From an uncultured Paracoccaceae bacterium (GTDB lineage Bacteria > Pseudomonadota > Alphaproteobacteria > Rhodobacterales > Rhodobacteraceae): DNA of 64,000 bases. This document shows, piece after piece, positions 51,664 to 61,273 of the stretch. Under the pieces are notes generated by a model. That model had not been told where the DNA came from and searched no databases. It worked only from the letters and a program-made list of their open reading frames with translations. The translations under genes and the position numbers were made by a program. The stretch's first letter is position 1, and each line of letters starts with the position of its first letter. Location of the stretch: the NCBI GenBank assembly GCA_947503935.1, contig CANNFR010000013.1, forward strand, positions 1 through 64,000. Reading direction: 5' to 3'.

Positions 51664-53112
51664 TCATCGCAAACGATCCCCGATCAGAAATTCCGCCGCC
51701 CGGTCAAGGCGGATATGGGGCGGCCCTTCGCCCGGCTTCAGGCTCAGCGCAGCGGGCGCAAACGCCATCACCGCATAATCCTGCCCCAGCCAGGCCTCGG
51801 CTCCCGACCGCGCCGGCGCCAAGAGATGTGAGGGGTCCTCGGGCAATTCACCCGCATACATCGCCGCCTCGCGACCAGTCTCCAACAGCCGCCCGCGCAC
51901 CATATCAAGAGGCGCACCCTCATGCTCGGCCGTCTCCTCCACCGTCGCGCGCAAGGACGCGATCGCCATCGCCGCCGTCTTGGCGCCCGCGAAATCGGCC
52001 CGGTCGCGCGCCTCGCGCAGCATCGCCTCCATGATCGCGGTCAGGCGGCCATGCTGGGTGTGATGCAGATGATCGGCCTTGGTCGCGGCAAACAAGATCC
52101 GCTCGACCCGCCGCCCCCCGAAAAGGCTGGTCAGCCAGGCATTCCGCCCGGGCCGAAACGCGCCCAGTATATCTGCCATCGCGCGGCGCTTATCCTCGAT
52201 CGCAGCAGGCCCCGCATGGATCGCGCCCAGCACATCGACCAAGACGACCTGCCGGTCGATCCGCGAGAAATGATCGCGAAAGAATGGTTTCACCACTTCG
52301 CGCTTATAGGCCTCGAACCGCCGGTCAAACTCGCGCCAAAGCGATCCGCGTGGCGTAGTGTCGGACTTGGCCAAAGGCGCAAAGGTCAAAACAGGTGAGC
52401 CCGCCAGATCACCCGGCAGCAAAAACCGCCCCGGCGTGCAATCCGAAAACCCCGCAATGCGCGCGGCCTGCAAGTACCGCGTAAACGTCTCTGCCAGGGT
52501 CTTTGCCTCCACTTCGTCCAGCTTCGCCGCCCCATCCGTGTCCTCTGCCAAAGCGCGATATTCCGCAGCCGAGGCCCGGCCCCGGATCCGGCCCAGAACA
52601 TCGTCCGACCATTCGGCATAGGACTTGTCCAAAAGCCCCAGATCCAACAGCCACTCGCCCGGGTAATCCACGATATCCAGATGCACCACACGGGGGCCCG
52701 AGATCGCCCCCAAGATCCCCGAGGGTTGTACTTTCAGCGACAGCCGCAACTCAGACACCGTGCGCGTACTCTCAGGCCAATGCGGGGCCTGACCCTTCAA
52801 GGCGACCAGGTGCGCCTCGAAATCAAACCGCGGCACCGTGTCATCGGGCTGCGGCTGCAGATAGGCGGTCTGGATCACGCCATCCCGCGCCGCCAAAAGC
52901 TGCGGCATCCGGCCGCGATCCATCAGATTGGCGACAAGCGAGGTGATGAACACCGTCTTGCCCGACCGCGCCAGACCGGTCACGCCCAGCCGGATCACCG
53001 GCTCGAACAAAGCCTCGTTCACGCCCTGGGTGACCCCTTCGATCCCCCGCGCGATCCCGTCCGCTAACCTGCCGATCACCACATGCAGCCCCTCATCCTG
53101 ACGCCTCAACAT
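51664..53112 (-). CDS. ycjX: YcjX-family GTP-binding protein
   Basis: 482 residues, DUF463. P-loop TGLARSGKTVFITSLVANLM near 45-64, VVHLDIVDYPGEWLLDL as the Walker B/switch region with PGEW, and RILFAATKADHLHH as the NKxD-like guanine motif (TKAD). The gene is full length. YcjX proteins are phage-shock/stress-associated GTPases working with YcjF-type membrane partners, here the next gene downstream (127-bp gap). Confidence 0.92.
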   Translation of the reverse strand: MLRRQDEGLHVVIGRLADGIARGIEGVTQGVNEALFEPVIRLGVTGLARSGKTVFITSLVANLMDRGRMPQLLAARDGVIQTAYLQPQPDDTVPRFDFEAHLVALKGQAPHWPESTRTVSELRLSLKVQPSGILGAISGPRVVHLDIVDYPGEWLLDLGLLDKSYAEWSDDVLGRIRGRASAAEYRALAEDTDGAAKLDEVEAKTLAETFTRYLQAARIAGFSDCTPGRFLLPGDLAGSPVLTFAPLAKSDTTPRGSLWREFDRRFEAYKREVVKPFFRDHFSRIDRQVVLVDVLGAIHAGPAAIEDKRRAMADILGAFRPGRNAWLTSLFGGRRVERILFAATKADHLHHTQHGRLTAIMEAMLREARDRADFAGAKTAAMAIASLRATVEETAEHEGAPLDMVRGRLLETGREAAMYAGELPEDPSHLLAPARSGAEAWLGQDYAVMAFAPAALSLKPGEGPPHIRLDRAAEFLIGDRLR

Positions 53113-53285
53113 AAGGCCCCGGCACGCCGGTTCCTAGGGGCGACCCGCAGCCCCTTCATTCTGTCTCAAATACCTCCGCCGGAGGCGGCTTGAGGGATCG
53201 CCGCGCAAGCGGCGACCCGAGGCAAAGATCTTGCGCCGCAGGCGCTCCGCTTGAAAACGGCCCCGTCAGAGGCTAGGCCCGGCAA

Positions 53286-54053
53286 ATGCCCCGCTATGCT
53301 CTCAAGATCGAATATCACGGCGCCCCCTTCGCGGGATGGCAGCGCCAGGCCGAACATCCCTCGGCTCAGGGCGCGATTGAAAACGCGCTGGCCAAGCTTG
53401 ATCCCAACGCCCCGCTCATCTCGGGCGCGGGCCGCACCGATGCGGGCGTCCATGCCACCGGGCAGGTCGCCCATTGCGATCTGACCAAGGAGTGGGATCC
53501 GTTTCGCCTGTCCGAGGCCTTGAACGCGCATCTGCGCCCCGCGCCTGTCGCCATCTTGCAGGCCGCCCGCGTGGGGGACGATTTTCACGCCCGCTTTTCC
53601 GCCAAAAGCCGCCGATATCTCTACCGCCTGATCGCGCGCCGGGCGCCCCTGACGCTGGAGAACGGCCTCGCCTGGCGGGTCAGACAAGAGCTGTCGCTGA
53701 TCCCGATGCAGGACGCCGCCCGCCATCTGATCGGGCACCACGATTTCACCACCTTCCGCTCGTCGATCTGCCAATCGGCCTCACCGGTCAAGACGCTCGA
53801 CCGGCTGGAGGTCGAGGCGATCGACATCCCCCACGGCACCGAATTCCGCTTCCATGTCGAGGCGCGCAGCTTCCTCCACAACCAGGTGCGCAGCTTCGTC
53901 GGCACGCTGGAACGCGTCGGCGCTGGGTCCTGGGCGCCCGACGATATCAAAGCCGCCCTTGAGGCCAAAGACCGCGCCGCCTGCGGCCCCGTCGCACCGC
54001 CCAACGGGCTGTCGCTGGAACATGTGGGCTATGACCCCGATCCCTTCGCGTAG
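53286..54053 (+). CDS. truA: tRNA pseudouridine(38-40) synthase
   Basis: 255 residues. [16 protein letters not shown] starts the fold, the catalytic Asp is in [18 protein letters not shown] (Asp52), and [20 protein letters not shown] closes the active site. It modifies U38-40 of many tRNAs in the anticodon stem. It is a lone gene divergent from ycjX across 173 bp. Confidence 0.97.
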   Translation: MPRYALKIEYHGAPFAGWQRQAEHPSAQGAIENALAKLDPNAPLISGAGRTDAGVHATGQVAHCDLTKEWDPFRLSEALNAHLRPAPVAILQAARVGDDFHARFSAKSRRYLYRLIARRAPLTLENGLAWRVRQELSLIPMQDAARHLIGHHDFTTFRSSICQSASPVKTLDRLEVEAIDIPHGTEFRFHVEARSFLHNQVRSFVGTLERVGAGSWAPDDIKAALEAKDRAACGPVAPPNGLSLEHVGYDPDPFA

Positions 54054-54108
54054 GGCAGGCTTCAGCCCGCAACAACTCTCAATCCGAAGAACTTGGAATT
54101 CCCCTCTC

Positions 54109-54159
54109 GCCCGACTGCAAGGTCGGGCAGCCCCCGACCGCCCCCACGGGCGGGGGCTT
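54109..54159. terminator. Two hairpins between truA and the exonuclease gene
   Basis: GCCCGAC/GTCGGGC (54109-54128, 7-bp stem) and a C-rich/G-rich stem starting AGCCCCCG (54129-54159). Located between convergent genes. No strong T-tract, so efficiency is unclear. Confidence 0.5.
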
Positions 54160-54229
54160 CTCCCCCACCCTCGGTCGGAGGGCCGCCCTCAGTGCCTCAA
54201 AATTGGCTCTAGCAGATCAGGCCGAAACC

Positions 54230-56284
54230 CTAATTCAAGTCTTTCAACAGCCGTCCGTGCTTTTTCACCTCGGCCACCACATCGCCAAATGTCTCAAGCC
54301 CCCGCGCCGATAGCATCGGCAGCATCTTCAGGAACGCATCCGCCGTGGCCACCGTGTCGCCCATGGCGGTGTGGCGCGCTGCTTCAGGGATGTGGATGCC
54401 CAGCCGCTCGGTCAGCGCATCCAGCGTATGGGTTTCGTGCTGGCCGAACACCACTGCTGAAAGCAGCACGGTGTCCAGCACCGGGTGATCGAACCGATGC
54501 CCGATGCCCGCCTCATGCCGGCGCAAAAATTCCAGATCAAAGGGCGCGTTATGGGCCACCAGAACTGAGCCTTCGGCAAATTTGTGAAAGGTCCGCCCGA
54601 CTGCGGCGATATCCGGCGCCCCGGCCACCATCTCATTGGTCACATGATGCACGGCGATCGATGCCGCAGGGATATTGCGGCCGGGGTTCACCAGGCTCTC
54701 GAAACTCTCGCCCTCGATCCGGCGGCCATTGACACAGCGCACGGCGGCGATCTGCACGATCTCATCGCCCTGGCTGGGCAAAAGCCCGGTGGTTTCGGTA
54801 TCGAAGACCACGAAGGTCAGATCGGTCAGCTTGCGATTGGCCACGGCCTCGGTCCGCGCCTTCGACAGCAGATCGAAATCGTAGATGGCCGAGCGCGGCG
54901 CGGGATGCGGCGGTGCGACGGCAGGCCGGGCCGCGCGCAACGGCAGAAGGATCGATGCGCGGCCGTCCTCTTCCGCTTCGGGCCAGCATTCGGTGCCATG
55001 GGTGCGTAACACCGCGCGGCCCGTCACATCGGCCAACCCGACTTCCAGCGGTGCTTCCAGCCATTGGTCCAACTCGGCCACCGGCAGGGCAGCGCCTTGC
55101 CAGCTGAGCCGCACAGTCGCGCCTGGCGGGTCGGCGGAAATCGCCAAATGCAGCCCCTCGCCGCGACCCGCGCCGGCCAGATTGCGCACCAGCAGCGACA
55201 ACAGCGCCACGATCTCAAACGCGTCGATCCGCAGGATCAGGCGCTCAGCCTCAACCTCGGCCGCGATCCCGTCGGCCGCCACCCGCGCGGCCAGACCATC
55301 GGCCAGATCGCGGGCGCGGGTTTCCGACATCGGCCACCAATCGGCGCGCGCATCGTCATAGCGCTGCCCAAGCTCGGTGATGGCCGAGGCCAACGCGCGC
55401 ATCTCATCGCTCAGCGCCGTGTCGTCGTCACCCCGCGCGCCGATCACCATCTGCAGGTTCGCCGCAGGACGGCGCACGCGATCGAAAATTTCCTCCAGCA
55501 GACGCTCACGCTTGGCATGCACCGCCAGGTCCGAGGTCACATCGCGCAGCGTCAGCACGTAGCCGGGATAGCCGCCCTCCTCCTCTGGCAGGCGCAAGAG
55601 CCGCATCCGCGCGGACAGAACCCGCCCCCCATCCACCGTCGCGCAGAGTAGATCCGAGGCCGCATCGCCCTCGGCCGCCAAGAGCCGCTCATAAGCATGG
55701 GCAATCGGCCCCTCGCGCAGCCAGTCGAAGACCGGCCGGTCGAGCCCCGGCGCGTGGGCGCCGCCGATCAACTCGGCCACCTGACCGTTATAGAACACGA
55801 TCTGATGGTCGGGCGAACAGAGCAGCACGCCCTCGGGCACATCGGCCAGCAAGGCCTCAAGCCGCGCCTTCTCGGTCGCCAGGCGGGTGGTTTCGCGCTG
55901 CACGGCCTGGGCCAACGCATTGCGCGTCTCGCTCAGCGTTTCGGCCACGGCATCGGCGGCGGGCGCCAGATCGCCCAGATATTTCGCGCGCTCGCCATCG
56001 ATCCCGCCCTCGACATCGGCATGGGCCTTGGCCCGTAAGCGCGCCGAGAGCCCCTCGATCGCCTTGGCCACGTTTTCGTCGAAGAGCAGCCAGATCCAGG
56101 CCACCAGCCCCAAGACCACAAAGCCTGCAATCGCTCCGGTCGTCACAAAGGCGGAAAGCGCATCGGGATTGCCCAGCCGCGAATACCCCAGATAGACCGC
56201 CACGCCGATCGCCGCTTCGCTGCCCAGCGCCACCAGCGCGAAGAACAAGAAGATGCGCAGACGCAGCGAGAGGCCTTTAAACAT
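54230..56284 (-). CDS. Membrane PAS protein fused to DnaQ-like exonuclease
   Basis: 684 residues. Two transmembrane helices at 1-70 (IFLFFALVALGSEAAIGVAV; FVVLGLVAWIWLLF), a HAMP-like linker, a PAS domain (LEALLADVPEGVLLCSPDHQ ... VLTLRDVTSD), a degenerate histidine-kinase-like region (RLLEEIFDRVRRPAANLQMV; Arg where the phospho-His would be) and a C-terminal DEDDh 3'-5' exonuclease: VVFDTETTG, HNAPFDLEFL, and HTAMGDTVATADAF. A sensor scaffold has replaced its kinase output with a nuclease. Its start overlaps the response-regulator gene by 8 nt. Such fusions are, as I recall, present in Rhodobacteraceae, without a known role. Confidence 0.88.
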   Translation of the reverse strand: MFKGLSLRLRIFLFFALVALGSEAAIGVAVYLGYSRLGNPDALSAFVTTGAIAGFVVLGLVAWIWLLFDENVAKAIEGLSARLRAKAHADVEGGIDGERAKYLGDLAPAADAVAETLSETRNALAQAVQRETTRLATEKARLEALLADVPEGVLLCSPDHQIVFYNGQVAELIGGAHAPGLDRPVFDWLREGPIAHAYERLLAAEGDAASDLLCATVDGGRVLSARMRLLRLPEEEGGYPGYVLTLRDVTSDLAVHAKRERLLEEIFDRVRRPAANLQMVIGARGDDDTALSDEMRALASAITELGQRYDDARADWWPMSETRARDLADGLAARVAADGIAAEVEAERLILRIDAFEIVALLSLLVRNLAGAGRGEGLHLAISADPPGATVRLSWQGAALPVAELDQWLEAPLEVGLADVTGRAVLRTHGTECWPEAEEDGRASILLPLRAARPAVAPPHPAPRSAIYDFDLLSKARTEAVANRKLTDLTFVVFDTETTGLLPSQGDEIVQIAAVRCVNGRRIEGESFESLVNPGRNIPAASIAVHHVTNEMVAGAPDIAAVGRTFHKFAEGSVLVAHNAPFDLEFLRRHEAGIGHRFDHPVLDTVLLSAVVFGQHETHTLDALTERLGIHIPEAARHTAMGDTVATADAFLKMLPMLSARGLETFGDVVAEVKKHGRLLKDLN

Positions 56285-56666
56285 GCCCGCCCTCGCCCAG
56301 AAGGCGCTGCATCTCGGCCTTCAGATCGGCCAGATCGAAGGGCTTGCAGATGAAGCCGTCAGCGCCCAGCGCCAGGCCTTTGCGCCGCTCCATCTGGTTG
56401 CCGCGCGCGGTCATCATCAGGATCTTCACATCGGCCAATCCTGGGTCTTGCCGCACGGCCTGGCAGATTTCATAGCCCGAGACCTCGGGCAGCATTACAT
56501 CCAACAGCACCAGATCGGGATGATCGCGGGTGATCATAGGCATCGCCTCGGCCCCGTTGGCCACGCGGGTCAGGGCGTATCCCTCGCGCCGCATGAGGTG
56601 TTCCAGGGCCAGTGCGATATTGTCCTCATCCTCGACGATCAGAACCGATTTCCCACCCTCGGACAT
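56277..56666 (-). CDS. Single-domain response regulator
   Basis: 129 residues, receiver domain only: acidic pocket EDED near 12-15, phospho-acceptor Asp56 in LVLLDVMLPEVSG, Thr/Ser at LMMTARG, and the conserved Lys in FICKPFD. No output domain, so it acts by protein-protein contact. Overlap with the PAS-exonuclease gene suggests it talks to that protein or shares its kinase, which is not in this window. Confidence 0.9.
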   Translation of the reverse strand: MSEGGKSVLIVEDEDNIALALEHLMRREGYALTRVANGAEAMPMITRDHPDLVLLDVMLPEVSGYEICQAVRQDPGLADVKILMMTARGNQMERRKGLALGADGFICKPFDLADLKAEMQRLLGEGGHV

Positions 56667-56669
56667 CCC

Positions 56670-57191
56670 TCAAACCTCCGCACAGGCGGCCCGCAGAACA
56701 GGATCGTCCGCTGCCAGATCGCGCCACTGGGCGTTCGCGACCGTGCCGTCTTCGGCAAATTCCGCGCCGCGCAGCAGATCGGCCCGACGGGCCCCGGCGC
56801 AATCATAAAGGACCGGCACGGTCACCGTGCCCTGCCACCGCGCGATCAACAGAAGGTTGACCAACCGCTGATCCGGCGCGGCCTCATGCGTGCGGATCGA
56901 CGTCCGATCGACGGCGATGAACCGGCTGGTCAGGGGTGCGACGTAGGTCCAAGGGCGCCACCAGGCGCTCTCGGCGTTTTGCGAGGCGACTGTGACCGTG
57001 TCGGGCAGTTGCTCAGCCACCCGTGGAAACCACGAATATTCCGACCAGATCGCATAGCCCAGCATCGCCGCGCCCGCGCCCACCGGCACCACCCATTTGG
57101 GGAATGGAATGCGCAGCACCCGCACCAGAAACAAAATCACCCCCGCCGCGGCAAAGGCCGCTGCAAATGTCGCGATCAGATCGAGAAACAT
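56670..57191 (-). CDS. Hypothetical membrane protein
   Basis: 173 residues, 3 bp upstream of the response-regulator gene. Two hydrophobic helices (residues 1-25 and 35-50) are followed by a periplasmic-like domain (VTVASQNAESAWWRPWTYVA, VNLLLIARWQGTVTVPVLYD). No known motif. Likely co-transcribed with the sensor-exonuclease and regulator. Confidence 0.7.
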   Translation of the reverse strand: MFLDLIATFAAAFAAAGVILFLVRVLRIPFPKWVVPVGAGAAMLGYAIWSEYSWFPRVAEQLPDTVTVASQNAESAWWRPWTYVAPLTSRFIAVDRTSIRTHEAAPDQRLVNLLLIARWQGTVTVPVLYDCAGARRADLLRGAEFAEDGTVANAQWRDLAADDPVLRAACAEV

Positions 57192-57224
57192 GGACCTCTC
57201 CTCCCCCTTTTTGCCGGGCTCCGC

Positions 57225-59042
57225 TCAGCCCAGCATACCCTTGCCTTGCCCCAAAGCCGATTGCATCGTGCGTACCACGACGAAGGCATCGCGCAGATGA
57301 CTGCGCTCAAAATCCGACAGATCGTTCGGCGCCATGAAATTGTCGGGGCGTTGCCCGGCCTTCACCAGGGCGGCCTGATGGTCAAGCCGGACCTGGGCGA
57401 TCAGGTCATACGCATCGATCAGCGAATGCCCGCCCGAGGGCGACACGACACCCGCATCCTCGGCCGCCCTCAGCCGCGCGCGCGTATTCACCGCCGTGAA
57501 CTGGCCCTGCAACGCATAGACGCGCCCCAGATCGACCACCGGCACCACCCCGTTATGCTTGAGGTCCAGCCTGTCCTTATGCTCGCCCGAGCGGATGGTG
57601 GCAAAGCTGCGGATCAGGCCCAGCGGCGGCTGATGTTTCAGCGAATTGGCCACCATATGCGCCACGAAAATCGTGTTATTTGAGGCCCGCGCCAGCGTGT
57701 CGGCCTGCAGATCGGCAAAAAGCGACACCGTGCCCCCGATAGGGCGCAGGTCGAACATGACGCTGGCCAGCATCTGCGCCTCGGGGCTGGGCGTGGCAAC
57801 CCAGCCTGCGAAATAGTCGCGCCAGACGCGCACGGGCTGGCGCCAGCGCGGGTTCGTGGCCATCATGTCGCCCGGGCAATAGATATACCCGCAGGCCGCC
57901 AAACCGTCGGAGACGATCTTGGCCAGTGCCGCGAAATAGGTGTCATCGGCATCTTTCGCCCCGTCGTCAAGGATCAGGCAATTGTCCTGATCGCTGACAC
58001 CGGTCTGCTCCTGCCGGCCCTGGCTGCCGCAGGCAAGCCAGAGATAGGGCACAGGCGGCGCCCCAAGCTGGGCCTCGGCCATCTTCAGAAGACGGCGCGT
58101 GACGGCATCGGCGATGTCGGTGATCAGCCGGGTGACCACCTCATGCCGGTTGCCCGCCGCGACCAACTGCACCAGAAGCTGCGGAATGCGCGCTGTCGCT
58201 GTGGCCATCTCCTCGACGCTGTCGGCCATGGTCACATCGCGGATCAGCTGGGCCGAACTGACGGCCTGGTATCGGGTCAGATCGGTCTGGGTGATGATGC
58301 CAACCAGGCGGCCATCCTCGGCAATCGGCAGATGCGCCACGCGATGTTCCAGCATCACATGCAGCACGTCCGAGCCCAGCGCGGTAGGCGGCAACGCCTC
58401 GGGCCGTGGTGTCATCACATCGGCCACCGGGCGGGCGGGGTCCATCCCCTCGGCCAGCGCGCGGTTGGTCATATCGCGGGTGGTGACGATGCCGACCAAA
58501 TGCTCGGCCTCGACCACGCCAAGGCATGAGACACGGGCATCGCGCATCATCTGCGCGGCCTTCAGGATCGTTGTGTCTGGCGTGCAGGCAAGCGGCTCGG
58601 TCGCCATCAGATCGGTGACCAGCAGAGTGGCCAGATCGGTCTTCTTGCCCTCGGCAGGTCGGGTCCGGTCAAAGAACCGCGCGAAAGCGGGGAACGCCTC
58701 GATCAGGCGGCGGAATTCCACGGGCGGCAGGACCAAAAGCGCGCCGTCCTCGATGGCTTTTGCGGTCGTCACAGCACGCCCGTCGCGGCCAAGCCCCCGT
58801 TCGCCGAAGGAATTGCGCGGGCCCAATAGCGAGACCTGAACACCGTTGGCATCGGTGATCTCAACGGCCCCCTCTTCGATCACGAAAAGACCGTCGAGCA
58901 TATCGCCCAGGCGGTAGACGATATCGCCCACGGCCATATCCCTGCGGCTGAAAGAGGTGGCGACACGCGCCAACTCGTCCCGCGGCAGGACATCATAGGG
59001 GTGGATCGTTTCAAGAAAGCGGGCGGTATCGGTCATATCCAT
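57225..59042 (-). CDS. DUF294 nucleotidyltransferase with cNMP and CBS domains
   Basis: 605 residues: cyclic-nucleotide-binding domain (1-130: VIEEGAVEITDANGVQVSLL), a CBS pair (150-270: TTILKAAQMMRDARVSCLGV; LPIAEDGRLVGIITQTDL), then the DUF294 nucleotidyltransferase (ACGSQGRQEQTGVSDQDNCL with GS and DxD) and DUF294_C. This GlnD-like type is usually found beside acetate-transport genes, as here, and probably senses nucleotides to control the neighbouring transporter. It has its own leader after the terminator at 59061. Confidence 0.9.
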   Translation of the reverse strand: MDMTDTARFLETIHPYDVLPRDELARVATSFSRRDMAVGDIVYRLGDMLDGLFVIEEGAVEITDANGVQVSLLGPRNSFGERGLGRDGRAVTTAKAIEDGALLVLPPVEFRRLIEAFPAFARFFDRTRPAEGKKTDLATLLVTDLMATEPLACTPDTTILKAAQMMRDARVSCLGVVEAEHLVGIVTTRDMTNRALAEGMDPARPVADVMTPRPEALPPTALGSDVLHVMLEHRVAHLPIAEDGRLVGIITQTDLTRYQAVSSAQLIRDVTMADSVEEMATATARIPQLLVQLVAAGNRHEVVTRLITDIADAVTRRLLKMAEAQLGAPPVPYLWLACGSQGRQEQTGVSDQDNCLILDDGAKDADDTYFAALAKIVSDGLAACGYIYCPGDMMATNPRWRQPVRVWRDYFAGWVATPSPEAQMLASVMFDLRPIGGTVSLFADLQADTLARASNNTIFVAHMVANSLKHQPPLGLIRSFATIRSGEHKDRLDLKHNGVVPVVDLGRVYALQGQFTAVNTRARLRAAEDAGVVSPSGGHSLIDAYDLIAQVRLDHQAALVKAGQRPDNFMAPNDLSDFERSHLRDAFVVVRTMQSALGQGKGMLG

Positions 59043-59060
59043 CGGGCCAGCCTTCGGGTG

Positions 59061-59092
59061 AAAAAGGGCGCGCCCCGAAGAGGGGACGCGCC
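59061..59092 (-). terminator. Intrinsic terminator after the actP gene
   Basis: On the minus strand GGCGCG-T-CCCC, loop TCTTC, GGGG-C-GCGCC and then TTTTT. A second stem (GGCCCGCG/CGCGGGCC, 59102-59126) lies just upstream. It separates the transporter operon from the DUF294 gene. Confidence 0.85.
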
Positions 59093-59135
59093 AAAGGTGT
59101 CGGCCCGCGCGAGGAACACGCGGGCCGGGCTGTCT

Positions 59136-60923
59136 TTAGTGGCCGGTGGCCACGCCGGCGCCACGCGGCACGCGGATCGATTCCACCAGATCCTGCACCT
59201 CTTGCGGCGGCTCTTCTGTGGCCGAAGACACCACATAGGCCACGACAAAGTTCAACAGTGCGCCAATCGGCCCGAAGGCTGTGGGCGGAATGCCGAACAG
59301 GTAGTTGGCGGCCGTATTCTCCAGCATGTTGGTGCCGGGGATGAAGAACCAACCGAGATACGTGAAGAGGTAGAGACAGGTCACGATCAGACCGGTCAGC
59401 ATCCCCGCCGTCGCCCCGAGCGAGTTCACCCGTTTGGAGAAGATGCCCATCATCAGCGCCGGGAAGATCGTTGCCGCCGCCAGACCGAAGGCCAGGGCCA
59501 CCGTCTGCGCCGCAAATCCTGGTGGATTGAGGCCCAGATAAGTCGCCAATGCGATCGCCCCCGCCATCGAGATCCGGGCGGCCAGCAGCTCGCCCTTTTC
59601 CGAGATGTTGGGGTTGAGCGCATCCTTGATCAGGTCATGGCTGATGGCCGATGAGATGGCCAGAAGCAGACCCGCCGCCGTCGACAGCGCGGCCGCAAGA
59701 CCACCCGCCGCGATCAGCGCGATCACCCAGCCCGGAAGCTGTGCGATCTCGGGATTGGCAAGCACGAGGATGTCACGGTTGAAGGTGACCAGCTCGTTGC
59801 CGGCCCAGCCACGCTCGGCCGCGATGGCCTGCATGTCGGCATTGGCGTCGTTGTAGTATTGCAGACGCCCGTCACCGTTCTTGTCCTCGAAGGCCAGAAG
59901 GCCGGTCGCCTCCCAGTTCGCCATCCAATCGGGCTTGTCGGCAACCGCCAAGGCTTCACCACTCAGGGCTTCACCGGCCGTCGCATTTGGCCACATCGTG
60001 GTCATCACGTTCAGACGCGCCATCGCACCCACGGCCGGGGCCGTCAGATAGAGAAGCGCGATGAAGACCAGCGCCCAGCCTGCCGACCAGCGGGCATCGG
60101 ACACTTTCGGCACGGTGAAGAAGCGGATGATCACGTGCGGCAGGCCCGCGGTCCCAATCATCAGCGACAGCGTGAAGAGCAGCATGTTGAAGGTCGAGGT
60201 GTGCAGGTTCGTGTAGTCGTTGAACCCAAGCTCGGTCACCACCTGGTCCACCTTCGTCAGCAGCGGGATACCGGATTCGGCATGGGTGCCGAAAAGGCCC
60301 AGCCCCGGGATCGGATTGCCCGTCAGCTGCAGCGAGATGAAGATCGCCGGGATCGTATAGGCGATGATCAGCACGCAATACTGCGCCACCTGCGTGTAGG
60401 TGATCCCTTTCATGCCGCCCAGAACCGCATAGGCGAAGACCACGGCCGACGCGATGAAGAGCCCTGTGGTGCTTTCCACTTCCAAAAAGCGCGAAAAGGC
60501 CACGCCCGCCCCGGTCATCTGACCGATCACATAGGTGACCGAGATGGTGATCAGGCACACCACCGCCACCAGGCGCGCAGTCTGGCTATAAAACCGGTCG
60601 CCGATGAACTGAGGCACAGTGAACTTGCCGAACTTGCGCAGGTACGGTGCCAGAAGCAGCGCCAGCAGCACATAGCCGCCCGTCCAGCCCATCAGGAAGG
60701 TCGAGTTGCCATAGCCCACGAAGGCGATCAGACCCGCCATCGAGATGAACGACGCCGCCGACATCCAGTCGGCCGCCGTGGCCATGCCGTTCAGCACCGG
60801 GTTCACACCCCGGCCAGCGGCATAGAATTCCGAGGTTGAGCCCGCCCGGGCCCAAATTGCGATCCCGACGTAGAGGGCGAACGACGCGCCGACCACGATC
60901 AGGTTGAGTGTATACTGGTCCAT
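59136..60923 (-). CDS. Sodium:solute symporter, VC_2705/ActP type
   Basis: 595 residues with about 13 transmembrane helices. SSS-family motifs: YAAGRGVNPVLNGMATAADW, MSAASFISMAGLI and the sodium-site serines in ALSTAAGLLLAISSAISHDL. A long loop insert around 330-380 contains DKNGDGRLQYYN, an EF-hand-like sequence. The DUF4212 gene just upstream is its small subunit, and acsA lies in the same run, so acetate or a related short acid is the likely substrate. Confidence 0.9.
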   Translation of the reverse strand: MDQYTLNLIVVGASFALYVGIAIWARAGSTSEFYAAGRGVNPVLNGMATAADWMSAASFISMAGLIAFVGYGNSTFLMGWTGGYVLLALLLAPYLRKFGKFTVPQFIGDRFYSQTARLVAVVCLITISVTYVIGQMTGAGVAFSRFLEVESTTGLFIASAVVFAYAVLGGMKGITYTQVAQYCVLIIAYTIPAIFISLQLTGNPIPGLGLFGTHAESGIPLLTKVDQVVTELGFNDYTNLHTSTFNMLLFTLSLMIGTAGLPHVIIRFFTVPKVSDARWSAGWALVFIALLYLTAPAVGAMARLNVMTTMWPNATAGEALSGEALAVADKPDWMANWEATGLLAFEDKNGDGRLQYYNDANADMQAIAAERGWAGNELVTFNRDILVLANPEIAQLPGWVIALIAAGGLAAALSTAAGLLLAISSAISHDLIKDALNPNISEKGELLAARISMAGAIALATYLGLNPPGFAAQTVALAFGLAAATIFPALMMGIFSKRVNSLGATAGMLTGLIVTCLYLFTYLGWFFIPGTNMLENTAANYLFGIPPTAFGPIGALLNFVVAYVVSSATEEPPQEVQDLVESIRVPRGAGVATGH

Positions 60924-60937
60924 CTGTCCCCGCGCTC

Positions 60938-61198
60938 CTATTCTTCGTCGACGCCGTGTTCACGGTCGAGCTTGTTCATCCGCCATGCGTAGAAGAAAAT
61001 CAGCACGATAAAGACAAGGATCGATCCTTGCTGCGCGAACCAGAAGCCCAGGTCGGTTCCACCGACCGCGATGCCCGACAGAAACGGGCGAAACAGAATG
61101 CCACAGCCGAAGGACACGAGCGCCCAGATCACCAAAGAGATGTAGATGATCCGTTTGTTCGCGGCCCAGTAGGCGTTGGCTGAAGTATTGTCCGCCAT
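60938..61198 (-). CDS. DUF4212 symporter small subunit
   Basis: 86 residues with two transmembrane helices (IIYISLVIWALVSFGCGILF; GSILVFIVLIFFYAW). These proteins accompany VC_2705-type symporters in a fixed order, and here the gap to the transporter gene is 14 bp. It probably stabilises or gates the transporter. Confidence 0.92.
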   Translation of the reverse strand: MADNTSANAYWAANKRIIYISLVIWALVSFGCGILFRPFLSGIAVGGTDLGFWFAQQGSILVFIVLIFFYAWRMNKLDREHGVDEE

Positions 61199-61236
61199 GA
61201 TAGCGTACCCCCTTTTGGGTTTGTTGCCTCCACCGA

Positions 61237-61265
61237 ACGGCGCCCCCCTCCTCGCGGGGCGCCGT
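61237..61265 (-). terminator. Hairpin between adk and DUF4212
   Basis: ACGGCGCCCC and GGGGCGCCGT form a perfect 10-bp stem directly after the adk stop. No T-tract follows on the minus strand, so it may attenuate rather than end transcription, or protect the mRNA end. Confidence 0.5.
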
Positions 61266-61273
61266 CCTCTCCC

